DNA of 22,302 nt from Chromera velia (GCA_018398765.1 JAHBMJ010002141.1:1-22302); one strand, 5' to 3'; counted from the first letter of the stretch, positions 1 through 9,960 are shown. The notes: generated by a model not told the origin, from the letters alone. Numbers and translations are program-made.

Positions 1-414
1 GTGGATTGTGGAGGGAAGGGCATCTGCGAGCACGGCCGGCAGCGGCCAAAGTGCAAGGTTTGTGGAGGGAATAGCATCTGTGAGCACCGCAGGGAGCGCC
101 ACTACTGCAAGGACTGCGGTGGGAAGGGAATTTGTGAGCACGGTCGGGAACGGAGAAAGTGCAAGGAGTGTGGAGGTAAGAGCCTCTGTGAGCATGGTCG
201 ACAGCGCTCTCAGTGCAAAGAGTGTGGAGGCAAGGGCATCTGTGGACACGGCCGGCAGCGTCCCCAGTGGAAGGAGTGTGGAGGGGCGAGTATCTGCGAG
301 CACGGCAGAAAGCGCTACTACTGCAAGGACTGCGGAGGAAAGGGCATCTGCGTGCACCAAAAAAGGCGACACGGCTGCAAAGAGTGCAAGCAGGTCTCTT
401 CCCTTCCTCTTTGA
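1..414 (+). CDS. Cys/His 18-residue repeat protein, 3' end (5' truncated by window edge)
   Basis: The frame is open from base 1 to a TGA at 412-414, so the start lies outside the window. The 137 visible residues are almost entirely an 18-residue repeat of the form I-C-E-H-G-R-x-R-x-x-C-K-x-C-G-G-x-x, seven copies after a partial one. Each unit supplies three Cys and one His with C-x2-C-x5-C-x-H spacing, which suggests a small zinc-binding module; metal binding is inferred. The fifth copy has Trp in place of the first Cys of the C-x2-C pair (QWKECGG). The last unit is degenerate (ICVHQKRRH...CKECKQ) and is followed by a short tail ending SSLPL. The gene on the minus strand at 4591-6869 ends in nearly the same way (ICVHQKQRH...CKDCKQISSLPH), so the two are paralogues in tail-to-tail orientation. 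I know this repeat style from algal and protist proteins of unknown function. Confidence 0.85.
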   Translation: MDCGGKGICEHGRQRPKCKVCGGNSICEHRRERHYCKDCGGKGICEHGRERRKCKECGGKSLCEHGRQRSQCKECGGKGICGHGRQRPQWKECGGASICEHGRKRYYCKDCGGKGICVHQKRRHGCKECKQVSSLPL

Positions 415-598
415 TCGGTTCCTCCCCTTTTTTCCTTTGTTGTATTCATCTTTTTCTTCTTCTATGTGAATGCGTGCGTCATGCGATCGATCCGCTTTCC
501 TCATGAACAGTCGCCCCCATGAAGCCTCTGCCTCTCACCTCTCCGTCCAACTGTGCGTGTTCCTTCCAACTGCTGATGAGGATCTGGTGGGAAGAGTT

Positions 599-820
599 GC
601 ATGGGTGCATGTTTGTCCGCCAATCTTTCCTTTCTTTTACTTCATCCGCGGACACTCACTCATTTATCCTCTCACTCATCCTTTCTCCCTCACCGCTTCG
701 CTTTTCCGTGCGTACTTTGTCTCTCCCCTCTTTCCTTCTGTCAGTCCTTCTACTTGTGTTTGTGATTCTTCCACTTTGGTCCCTTTTTTCTCCGTCCTTT
801 GGTCGTTTCCGTTTTGACTG
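599..820. repeat. Diverged repeat block P, copy 1
   Basis: This pyrimidine-rich block of about 220 bp aligns by eye with 1213-1440. Both begin with gaagag-ttgcatgggtgcatg and continue through the same order of sub-motifs (cttttact-catccg, cctctcac, ctctgtcag, gtgtttgt-att, ccactytgg). Many substitutions and small indels separate the copies, so the duplication is old. Confidence 0.6.
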
Positions 821-999
821 GAGACTGCAAATAGAATGATATGGTGACGTTTTATGATTGTTGCATTCTGAAGTTCAGCAAGAAGTGTTTTGCTTCCATG
901 CACGTCGCCCACTTTCTTCGCTCGTCTCTAAGGCTTCCCGTTATAATTAACTGAGGACACCAAAAAAGAAGAGTCGAAACGCGACATCATGCACGGTCA

Positions 1000-2100
1000 G
1001 GCAGCGAAGAACCACAAGGGAGGAGGGAAGGAAAGAGAGGCATGCAGAATTAAGGGTAGAAGGAACTCTTGAGATGCAGAAAGAGGGAAGGAAAGAGGGC
1101 AGAGCTGCCAAATGGGGGTGACGGGAGGAGAGAGGAACAGAAACGGAAGAACGCAGAAAGAAAAGAAGTCTTTGCGTTCGCAGAGGCTTCCATGAGGAAG
1201 CTGAAGAGCTTGCATGGGTGCATGAACGTCCGACCATTTTTTCTTTTACTCCATCCGACGCTCTCCACTTATCAATCCTCTCACATATCCTTTCTCCTGA
1301 AGTTCTTTGCTTTTCCTTGCGTTGCCTCTTTCCCCCCTTTTTCTCTCTCTGTCAGTTCTTCTCCCCGTGTTTGTAATTGTTCATTCCACTCTGGCCCCCT
1401 TCTTCCCTCTCCTCTGCATGTTTCCCTTTCAACCGAACAGTGCGAAGAGAAGCGGAAAAAAAAAGGTGCATACCAGATCGAGACATTCTCAAAGACCACC
1501 CAGCAAAGAGCGAAAACAGTCCTCCGATCGAGGCAGCGAGACCGTCAGACAAAAAGGAGGGCCACGGAGAGAGAGCAAAGTGTCTGAGGGAGAACCGAAA
1601 GGGAGGAGCTCGGGGGGTGGCAGGGGAACAGGGACAGAAAAGAGCAGCTCTTGAGCAGAAAGAAGGAAGGAAAGAGGACAGAGTTGACGGGAGGGGCTGA
1701 TGGGAGGAGAAGGGAAGAGAGACGGGAGAATGCAGAAACGAAGTTTGGTCGTCTATCGAGATTTCCATGTGCAAGCTGAAGAGAGCGAAACTCCATCCAG
1801 CAAAGAGCGAACAGCGTCCACAGATCAAGGCAGCGAGGCCGTCAGAGAAAAAGGAGGGCGTCGGAGGGAGAGCAAAGAGACTGAGTGACAAGAGAGGCAG
1901 CAAGGGGGCAACGTACTCGGGGACAGGGACAGAACAGAGCAAGTCGGTCGGTCAGAAAGAGGAAAGGAATCCAGGGGGGCATGCACGGGCAGAGGGGTTC
2001 GCTGTTTGTATTTGAGGGGGGAAGAGAGACGGAAGAATACAGGGGGGGAAAAGTTTTCAAATCAGCATTTGCAGACAGGTCTATGAGCAACCTGAAAAAA
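1000..2100. repeat. Diverged repeat block Q, three copies (about 1000-1212, 1497-1793, 1794-2095)
   Basis: The two downstream copies are adjacent, with a period near 297 bp. Both start with cca-ccagcaaagagcg and share gaggcagcgag-ccgtcaga, aaaaaggagggc, gggacagggacagaa and an ending like atg-gcaa-ctgaa. The copy at 1000-1212 is shorter but shares caggcagcga, the gcagaaaga-ggaaggaaagagg-cagag run and an ending aggaagctgaagagc. No copy encodes a convincing protein, and I cannot assign them to a known element. Confidence 0.5.
1213..1440. repeat. Diverged repeat block P, copy 2
   Basis: This is the partner of the block at 599-820, in the same orientation. It is directly preceded by a purine-rich block (about 1000-1212) of the second repeat type, so the two block types alternate. 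Confidence 0.6.
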
Positions 2101-2404
2101 CCTAATTTCCGTTTCCCTCCTTTCCCTCGCCCCTGTGCTTTTTTCATTCCTTCTTTGCGTCTCTGCTGGAAAGTGACCTTTCCCTCAGAGACATCATTCT
2201 GTCCGGTATCGTTTCTCTCTTGAGTCTAAGTCTATTTTTTTGATCATTAATTTTGCAGTACCTCCTTTCCTTTCCTTTTCCCTTCCACGTGTGTTGTCCT
2301 CTTCTATTCCTTTTTGTCTCTTCTGAATTCATCCTGCCAATACTTGCTTTTTCTACGCACACTTCGCCTCTTTGCTTGAGTGAAGGCGCTTGTGGTGTGA
2401 TTTG

Positions 2405-2565
2405 AATTGTTCAAACCAGATCCCGCTGCTTTGTCTGAGCAGCTTGGGCCGCGCAAGTTAGGCGGCCGAAGCAGGAAGTGCCTGAAGTGTCATCCTCTAG
2501 GTCATGCTGCGATTGCGGTTTCCATGCATGTCCTAGTGCATGTCTGATTTCAATGCATGTGATCA
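2405..2565 (+). pseudogene. Possible relic of a piggyBac-like transposase C-terminus
   Basis: One frame reads R-K-C-L-K-C and, after a single frame change near 2505-2515, another reads CCDCGFHACPSACLISMH. The second part has the spacing C-x2-C-x4-C-x3-C-x4-H, which matches the Cys-rich C-terminal domain of piggyBac transposases, as does an upstream C-x2-C. Only about 50 residues can be read. There is no intact catalytic region, and an in-frame stop lies just upstream. A CCHC zinc knuckle from a gag-like protein, or chance, remains possible. Confidence 0.25.
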
Positions 2566-2599
2566 TCGCTAAGATCATTGTGATTTCCGGCTGATTCGC

Positions 2600-3190
2600 A
2601 GCACAGGCTAGTTTCTAATTTTACTCTGCAAGTAGAACAGTGCGCTGATGTATCATATGTTAATGCTTTACAGTAGAATTTTTGAATTTTATATAGAATT
2701 ATGTTTGTTTATAAAAATTACCCGATCGATGTGGACTTCGCTGAAGTTCGCTCATTAGGAACATCTTAGTTTAATTGATTCTAGAATTGATTCTTATCAC
2801 TGTGATATGGATACATCACTAGATACATCACTCCAATGCGCTCACCTATCTTGATTTGACTTATGAGCGTTGTCAGTTTGACTCTTGATCTAACGTTTCA
2901 TAGTTGACGAAAAAAAAATACCAAAATCCATTTTTTAAAAACTGCATGTATAAAAAAATGGTCGTTTTATCAATTTGTTTAGTATACTGTTTTTATATAT
3001 TTTTGTAGGGGACGAACAATGATATTGACATGATGTGCTAGATGATGTACAAGTCAGTGCCAGTATATAAAATCAGGATTCTTAGTATTGATTCCAATTA
3101 AAATAAACCATAATCTAGACCAATGACATGATCACAAGTCAGAATTTGATATGATTATGATATTTACGGACCGTGTTGATAGATGCAGTA
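2600..3190. other. AT-rich island, no gene seen
   Basis: Base composition changes sharply from the flanking sequence to AT-rich DNA with A and T runs, several CTAG tetramers and a small tandem repeat (gatacatcact twice, near 2810-2833). No open frame of note is present. It may be the non-coding end of a decayed mobile element, given the possible transposase relic just upstream. Confidence 0.5.
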
Positions 3191-4189
3191 AAGACTAATT
3201 TGAAAAAGTCCATCTCTACATGAAGCCAATTCCGCGTGCGTGTCTAAATGACTGTACCGCGATCTCGTCGTACCAGGGAGATGACGAGCGGACTTACGGG
3301 CAAGCCGGCAAGCACATTCAGAAAAGTGACGGGCGGACAGAAAGGCCGGAGGACTTGGCCAGAGGAAGTAAAGGTTGCCGTCTGAACGCTCCTCTGTCCG
3401 AGTCAGAAGCACCCACACATTGCCATACACCCACACCCACACTTGCCCCCCCCCCCTCCAAAAAATACACACGTGCAGACCGCGACAGAAAAAGGAGACA
3501 TCGCGCACAGGCCTGCAGCATCACGCAGACGTCCCCCCCCATCAATCTCATCTGAAACAAACAAACCATCTCCCTCCCCACAACAATTTTTCTCCTTACA
3601 GGTGGGCCAACTGATCTCTCCATTGAAAGAGACATCGACATTCTTGACAAGCTGAGCGAAAGAAGAGAAGAGAAGAAAAGAGGACAGAAAAGAAAGGAAG
3701 CAGGAGCAGAAAACGGAAGGAACAGATCAACCCAGTCAGACGCATCATCCAGGGCCACCCTCTCAGTCTGTCTCTGCACGTATGAGTGTGTCCAAACCAT
3801 TCGGGGTGCCTATCTGAAAGATCCACCAACTCTTCTCCCCTAACGCCTTTAGGCAGAGGTCACAACGTGCAGAGTTGTCGGAGAGGAAAGGGCAGATGGA
3901 TCGAAAGAAATTGAGAGGAGAGGCATGCAGCTACCGTAAGTGCATGTGAGAGGCTCTCCTCTGTCCAACACACATCCACACATGGACACATAAATGCCGG
4001 AACGGAGACACTCTGTGTAGGCATGCACATGCAAACACACTTGCTGACCATCCCTTCCCACAAGATTTTCCTTCCACTAAAGAAAAAGCAACATAGAGGA
4101 GAATGCATTGTCAGAAGAAATAAAGGCACTGTGAGACTGGCTGCACAAGAAAGTGCGCTCTTATATCCCACAAACGTACGACCACACGA

Positions 4190-4225
<36 letters not shown>

Positions 4226-4590
4226 CCACCCATGCAGACCCCCCTGAAAGACGGACACCGCGTGAAAGCAGACAGTCCACCCTCCCATCCCATCTGAGCA
4301 AGCTCCCGAAACCCCAAAAGAATCATTCCAAGACAGGCAAGAGACACTCTTGACCGGCAAGGAGAATCAAAATAGAAAGAGAAGGAAAAAGAGCGCAGAA
4401 AAAGGAAGAAATCGATAAACGCTGCCAGATGCAGAGGAGTCACGCAACCCCCTGTCTGCTTGAGTGAGCCCACTCGCAGCATTCAGCCATTTCTACAGGA
4501 GGAAAACAGGTCGTGAACGTGGCGCACGCATTCGGAACTGAAGAGACCCGACACACTCCAAACACACACAAAAAAAGGGGGGGGAAATCA
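3191..4590. other. Spacer between the two tail-to-tail paralogues; 3' flank of the minus-strand gene
   Basis: This stretch is C- and A-rich on the plus strand, with homopolymer runs (C10 near 3447, C8 near 3533), a polypurine tract near 3655-3720 and a CA microsatellite. Open frames exist on both strands but have low-complexity composition and no recognisable domain. Part of it is presumably the 3' UTR of the minus-strand gene ending at 4591. I see no RNA gene. Confidence 0.5.
4192..4223. repeat. (AC)16 microsatellite
   Basis: An uninterrupted run of 32 bp of alternating A and C. Confidence 0.95.
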
Positions 4591-6869
4591 TTAATGAGGA
4601 AGGGAAGAGATCTGCTTGCAATCTTTGCAATGATGGCGCTGCTTTTGGTGAACACAGATACCCTTTCCTCCACAGTCCTTGCAGTAGTATCGCTGACGCC
4701 CGTGCTCGCAGATACCCCCCCCCCACACTCCTTGCACTGGGGACGCTGCCGGCCGTGTTCACAGATTTTCTTCCCGCCGCACTCCCTCCACTGATAGCGA
4801 TGACGCCCGTGCTCACAAATGCCCTTCCCGCCGCACTCCTTGCAATAAGTGCGTCGACGACCGTGCTCACAGATGCTCCCCCCTCCACACTCCTTGCAGT
4901 GAGAGCGAACACGACCGTGCTTGCAGACGCCCCCCCCCCCGCACTCTTTGCACCCAGAACGTTTGCGACCGTGCTCACAGATGCTCTTCCCTCCACAATC
5001 CTTGCACTGAGAGCGAACACGACGGTGCTCACATATACTGGACCCTCCGCAATCCTTGCACTTTTCTCGCTGTCGGCCGTGCTCACAAATACCCTTCCCT
5101 CCACAATCCTTGCAATAGTGACGCTGCCGCCCATGTTCACAGATGCCCTTCCCTCCGCATTCCTTGCAAGAAGTGCGTCGACGACCGTACTCACAGATGC
5201 CCTTCCCTCCGCATTCCTTGCAAGAAGTGCGTCGACGACCGTGCCCACAGATGCCCTTCCCTCCACAGTCTTTGCATATGCTCTGCTGTCGGCCATGCGG
5301 ACAGAGGATCCTTCCGTGTCGGTCTCTCTTGACCTCTCCTGTGCCCTCTCTCTCCTTCCCTGTTCTGTTGACCTCTCTTCTCCCACTGCCACCGTCACGC
5401 TGTCCACCCATCTGATGCTGCTGCTGCGCGTCGGTGCTGGAGGTGAAGGGGCGCTTTCGGTCAGCGTGACACCCTCTCTGTGCACCTGCATGTTCTGTGC
5501 AGTCTGTGTGACCACGGTCAGAGGGACAAAACGGATTGATCGCCCGTCCTGTCTGACAGGCTCTCCTCCCCCCCATCAACCTCCCTTCCGTTCCCTCAGG
5601 ATCTGACGGCTTGTCGCCCCCTGTCCAGTCTTTGTGAGATTCGGAGACGGCACAACAGGAAGGAGAAGAGAGACGGCGGCGCTTCGGTCCCTCACACACA
5701 GAGGAATCCCACTGCGCCTCTGACGATGCTTTGTCGGAACGGGACTGATGGACCCCTAGAAGAGACGCACCCCCACATGTCAAAGCACTCCTCCCTCTCA
5801 ACACACCCACTCTCCTCTCTCCATCAACACAGACAGGTGCGAATCTGCATCTCTCGTCATCAAAATGATCATGTCCCTTCTTCTCCCCCATCACCTCATT
5901 TACAGATACACACTGCCCTGTGGAAACATACAAAGACTCAGACTGAGCAGACGCGACCAGAATGTTCTTAGAGGCAAGTGTGACTCCGACGCCACCCACC
6001 GTCGCCTTCCCGCTCTCCCTCAAGGACACTCTCCCACCCCCCTCACTCTGCCGTCCGTCTGCAATGCGGTGGGTAAGCACACTTTCAGACCGCACTTCGT
6101 GTCCCCTTTCGTGTCCCCCCCCAACCTCTTTCCCAGACGAAACGCAAGTGAGAGAAGGAGACGAAAGGACAAGTGCAGGAGCAGAGAGCGACGTGTCAGA
6201 CTCTCTGACCGACAGGCCGCCCTCAGGTGGACCCCCGAACCCTCCCCTCTCACTCATTTCCCCCCTCTCCGCCTGTCTGTCTCCCTCACCGTCCATCTCC
6301 GAGGAGACAGAGGGGAACGTGTCCTGTTCGAGTTGCTGCTGTGCTAACACCATGTCTTCCAATCTCAACGCAGTCACCTGTGTCTGCCCATCTCCCCAAC
6401 GCCCCCCAAACAACGCAAACCCGCCACCAATCACCTCCACCTCCCGCAACCCACACCCCAAAGGCTCCCACACGCCCCCACAACAGTCCTGACTTCGACC
6501 GTCTGTGTGAGCTGATAATGAAAGGGCTGAAGTGACTGCGGAAGAGTTCTGACAACCATCTACCAGAACCGCGCCATCAACTAGCGCCATACCACCGCAA
6601 GCGGACGAACCTGCACCGACAGTGTCGGCACCTGGTCCGACAAGGGCAAACTGAAATCGAACCTGAGAGCGCGCGCTGTGAAGCATGGGAAAAGACATCC
6701 ACACGCCTGCGAAGGCAGGGTTCTTTACTCGATGGAGGGTGACACCGCGACTCGCATCCCACCCTCCGAGCTCTGAACTGCTCCCGATCACCACCAACCT
6801 CTGCCCCTCCCGAGGCTCCACACCAGAGCACGCGAAAAGCACACAACCCGTCTCCGCCTCGAGCATCAT
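4591..6869 (-). CDS. CBM20-like domain fused to 13 Cys/His 18-residue repeats (frame broken at a C10 run)
   Basis: I start at the ATG pair 6869-6864, just before the first domain; an upstream 5' exon cannot be excluded. Residues about 8-145 resemble a CBM20 starch-binding domain: GQRLVVIGSSSELGGWD at 22-38, Trp57, an RFQFALVG strand, a long insertion, then WEPLGCGLREV at 134. Residues about 150-515 are Ser/Gly/Glu/Arg-rich and probably disordered, with a basic GPKRRRL stretch at 394-400 that could be a nuclear signal. From residue 521, 18-residue Cys/His repeats run to the end; repeats 2 and 3 are almost identical. Repeat 10 has Trp for Cys. In the eleventh repeat a run of ten C (4715-4724) puts the frame out by one base; one more base would restore repeats 12 and 13 and the stop at 4591-4593. 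Unshifted, the frame reads nonsense to 4440. Function is unknown; binding an alpha-glucan or phospho-glucan is inferred. Confidence 0.7.
4621..5309 (-). repeat. 54-bp tandem coding repeats (13 units of 18 residues)
   Basis: The array codes for units of the form I-C-E-H-G-R-x-R-x-x-C-K-x-C-G-G-x-x. The two units at 5158-5211 and 5212-5265 differ at only two bases, which points to recent duplication; the others are more diverged. Several reading frames on both strands stay open across the array because of its periodicity. Confidence 0.9.
4715..4724. other. C10 homopolymer at the frame break
   Basis: Ten C on the plus strand. In the sense strand the codons before it read CKECGG and those after it read ICEHGR in a different frame, with one base missing. 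The neighbouring G/C run at 4930-4940 keeps the frame. An assembly or sequencing error, a real mutation or programmed slippage would all look the same here. Confidence 0.85.
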
Positions 6870-7964
6870 GATGTTTGGCCGCGAAGGGAAACACAAACGT
6901 GGATCGCGGTGTGACACCTGCAGGATGGCGACAAGCAAACAATTACATCAACAGAAAAAATCAACGTTTTCGTCCAGATGCGCAATCCACATTACCAAAA
7001 TAAGTCTCCGTTCAATCCCATCAACTGACTTGATTTTGGTAAATTCGACTTGAGCACCAAAGAGCCAGACCAGAAGCCCAGGACCTTAAAGAAGCACCCA
7101 CTACACTGCGATGATCGGACGCCCCGCTCTTCCGATCGGCAACGCGTAGACGGTTTTTCTGAGTTTTTCCTTGAGCGGGTGATCTCCTGGCCCTTCAGTC
7201 GATTGACCGATTTCAGAAGACAAGATCCAGTTGAGAGACTCACCAGCAGTTCAGTGTCTCCGTATGTATGTGCAAATGGCGTGAACCTTCGCCAGAGACT
7301 TGATATCAATACCGTGAAAGCCTGAGGCTCCTCGCTGCGAAGACAAAGAGAGCACTATTCAAGAGAGACAAAACGCAACCGTGTTGAAGTCTTTCTTCGT
7401 CGTTCAGCAGTACACTGTCATCGATTCGATCCCTGAGTGCTTATACACAGAAGGCTGTCAGGGCATGAAGTGTGACGAACACAGCCTCATTTCATCTCTG
7501 ATTCTTCAATGAACGATGACAAATGACGTCAGCTGGTGATAGTCAGTGCCAGAAGAACGAATCTGACGAATGCATGGGAGCGATCCATGCATTGAACGGC
7601 TGTCGCCCGCGATCGCGATGCAGTGGCATTTCCAGCGCGCGCGGCGGCGCGGATCCCGAAGGACCCGCGCGGGGAGCGCGGGGCCTGAATTTGCTTGAAG
7701 GTGCCCGCGCGGCCGCGTGAGTCGATCGCATCTTTTTCCGCTGCGAGCAGCCATGCCGGGGTCCAAGTTGCTGTTCTCGATCGGAAAATGATTGAGGAGA
7801 CGGCAAACTCAAGAGTTTGTTCGAAGTGGAGTTCTTCCAAAGATCTGCACGAGTCGAATAGTTGCAGACTCATACACACAGAACTTTGCTTTTGCCTCTA
7901 GCTGATTAGACAATCACGTGTCAGAAGCGTACAGTGAATCCGGCCCTTCCAAAGATTCTGGAAA
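6870..7964. promoter_or_regulatory. Divergent intergenic region with a CpG-rich core
   Basis: This lies between the start of the minus-strand CBM20/Cys-His gene and the start of the small plus-strand gene, so both promoters should be here. The stretch 7600-7720 is GC- and CpG-rich (gcgcgcgcggcggcgcgg and a nearly self-complementary cccgcgcggggagcgcgggg), unlike everything around it. Open frames on both strands across this part look like by-products of GC content. No TATA box or other motif is assigned. Confidence 0.4.
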
Positions 7965-8372
7965 ATGGAGCAGCAGCAGCCTCCAGGAGTGCAGGAGCCA
8001 GAGGGGCAGCCTCAGCCTGCTACATTCTGCTACTGCGGTACGGTCGAGTATCCTGAGATTGGTCCCGTTACCTTTCTGATTCCCGCGCTTGACTGGGTTG
8101 ATAGTGACGAGGAGGCAAATGTTGAACTGCGGCCTCCAAAAGAATGGTTGGAGCAGCTGAAGAAGCAGGAGGACCGGGACTCATGGTGGAATGCTGAGGC
8201 TGCGGGGTTCATCTTGACGACACAGCCGCTCCTTGCAGACAAGGATGGCGAGGGCCCTGCTATGAAGATGAACAGAAAGAAGTTCAAAGAGATTGGCCAA
8301 GTGGATCTCTCCGATCTACAGGCACAAGATGAGGTCCCTGCGGGTCAGCTTGACGGAGAGGTCCCAAACTAG
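7965..8372 (+). CDS. Small hypothetical protein, 135 residues
   Basis: A single-exon frame runs from ATG (context gaaaATGgag) to TAG. I do not recognise it. The N-terminus is Gln/Pro/Glu-rich (about residues 1-22), followed by a more ordered-looking part with FCYCGTVEYPEIGPVTFLIPALDWV, a WLEQLKKQEDRDSWW stretch with three tryptophans, then FILTTQPLL and a basic KMNRKKFKE segment; the end is acidic and Gln-rich. No signal peptide or membrane segment is visible. It is compact, with a mixed amino-acid composition unlike the low-complexity frames around it, and sits about 250 bp downstream of a CpG-rich stretch, which together argue for a real gene. It could also be the last exon of a longer gene, because upstream exons cannot be excluded. 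Confidence 0.55.
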   Translation: MEQQQPPGVQEPEGQPQPATFCYCGTVEYPEIGPVTFLIPALDWVDSDEEANVELRPPKEWLEQLKKQEDRDSWWNAEAAGFILTTQPLLADKDGEGPAMKMNRKKFKEIGQVDLSDLQAQDEVPAGQLDGEVPN

Positions 8373-9055
8373 GGTCCCAAATTGAGAGCTGGAGGACCAT
8401 GCAGAATCCAGCCAGTGAGATAGACGACTGTGGAAGCGGCAGAGCCGCAGAGAGAGGTCAAGACGGAAAGTAGAGTTCATGAGTAACTGAGGGAATATAT
8501 AGGTGGTGGAAAAGACTAGGAAAAAGAATTGTGAACGAGAAGGGAATGAAGACGTGCATGCGTGAAGGGCCGGGTGATTCCTGTTGTTCTAGCTACACCG
8601 AATTCTGACTGCATGCCTTCAAGCGGAATCATCTAGAAACGGATCCATTTTAAGAAGTACTCGCATGTAGAGAGCGACAGAATAGACGGCAGAGAAGACG
8701 TTTAATATGCATGGGAAGACCAGCAGCTCTCAGTGGAAGCCGGTCGTACGCAAAGCAGGAACGAGGTCAAAGACAGTCAAGAACGTGGAAAAACATAACA
8801 GAACGGGGGGGTTGCGCTGTCTCAGGCACTGTCAGCGCCTCTTTGTTTCTGTGGTTGTCTTTCTTTGCTTTTAGCCTGGAAATTGTCAGACTCCGTGACA
8901 CACACCCACACCCACAGTGGTCCCACACCCACACTACACACACGCTCACCGGCATTCACACAGGAGAATACAGGAGATGGAAGAAATGATGGATGAGGCT
9001 CTGAAAGCTAGAAGACACACGTCCGCCGGCCGTTTAGGCAGTTTGCAAACGGATT
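8373..9055. other. 3' flank of the small gene; no further gene seen
   Basis: Purine-rich sequence with a degenerate CA/CCCACA stretch near 8898-8950. No convincing open frame or RNA gene. The start is probably the 3' UTR of the small plus-strand gene. Confidence 0.45.
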
Positions 9056-9960
9056 GAAGGGAATTCACAAATAATTGGTTGCGTACCTAGTTGCGTACGA
9101 TTGATGATTTCACTCCGATTGTTACTAGTCGTAGGACGGAACAAATCGACAAACTAGGTTAGATCCGCCTCTCATATATGGGGACGCGGCATGCATGAAA
9201 AAACCCTCAATCATCATTGTTACTAGGATTGTTACCGATTGTTATCTAATTTTTGGCAATTTCACCAACTTTACATAAAGTTTGTACTAGTTTGTGCCTA
9301 GCTTTGTGCATCAGCAATTGCATTAATTAAATTGCGATTCATAAATTATGAAGCTATATGTTAAATAGGCCTACCTATTAGCCTACCTAGTGACCTAGAC
9401 TTAGGTATCTGCTTTCAGCCTTTTTTACAACACCTAGCATAAAACATGAATGAATGAATGACTATAGCTAGGACTATAACCGTCAGAGCCTAGCTCGTGG
9501 CAGTCCATGTTTATACAAGTTTTGTTTCATATATCTATTCAATGCATCAATTAAATAATTTAAATTATATGTAACACGGTACTAACACCTTTATAAATCT
9601 AGTTATCATAAACGTCTGTGCATTGCTGTACGCTCCAGTCTCCAATTTTAAATTGAGTTTTTAAATTCCATATTCCCAAAAGATATAAATGTTGTTAATA
9701 TTCAATCAATCAATCAATCAATATTGATTTCTAGGTTGATTTCTAAATATGGTCCTAGATGTGGTCAAATTCTAATGGTTAAACTATTAATATAATTTTC
9801 ATTATTAAGCTAGTTATTAACTTATTATAGTATCTGAAAACACTAGCAAACCTCAACACAGATCTAGACACAGATATTACTTAAACGGATCTAGAAATTC
9901 AACCATATACATATATCGTGCACCATCATGCATCAAGAATAAATTACAGCTCGGAGGGCC
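9056..9960. other. AT-rich, CTAG-rich island; no gene seen
   Basis: Composition shifts abruptly to AT-rich DNA. I count 18 CTAG tetramers between about 9085 and 9895, far more than expected by chance. Repeated short words (gattgttac near 9117, 9218, 9230) and a CAAT/AATC run (about 9703-9724) are present. There are no coding frames. No terminal inverted repeats were found by eye. Confidence 0.6.
9703..9724. repeat. (AATC)n microsatellite
   Basis: Five tandem copies of a tetranucleotide (caatcaatcaatcaatcaat) inside the AT-rich island. Confidence 0.85.

Larger units (their letters stand above)
415..2400. other. Gene-poor spacer with diverged medium-length repeats
   Basis: No open frame here has convincing coding character. 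The first part (415-960) is pyrimidine-rich on the plus strand, 960-2095 is purine-rich, and 2100-2370 is pyrimidine-rich again. The start is the 3' flank of the Cys/His gene; a short stretch near 467-484 (gaatgcgtgcg...) resembles the 3' flank of its paralogue on the minus strand at about 4515-4535, so some UTR homology survives. Most of the rest consists of the diverged repeat copies listed separately. Confidence 0.6.

Noticed and set aside
4493..5515. A 340-codon open frame on the minus strand
   Set aside because: It is the second frame of the same repeats and lacks the conserved Cys/His pattern.
4755..5606. A 283-codon open frame on the plus strand
   Set aside because: It is the antisense of the 54-bp repeat array; the period keeps several frames free of stops.
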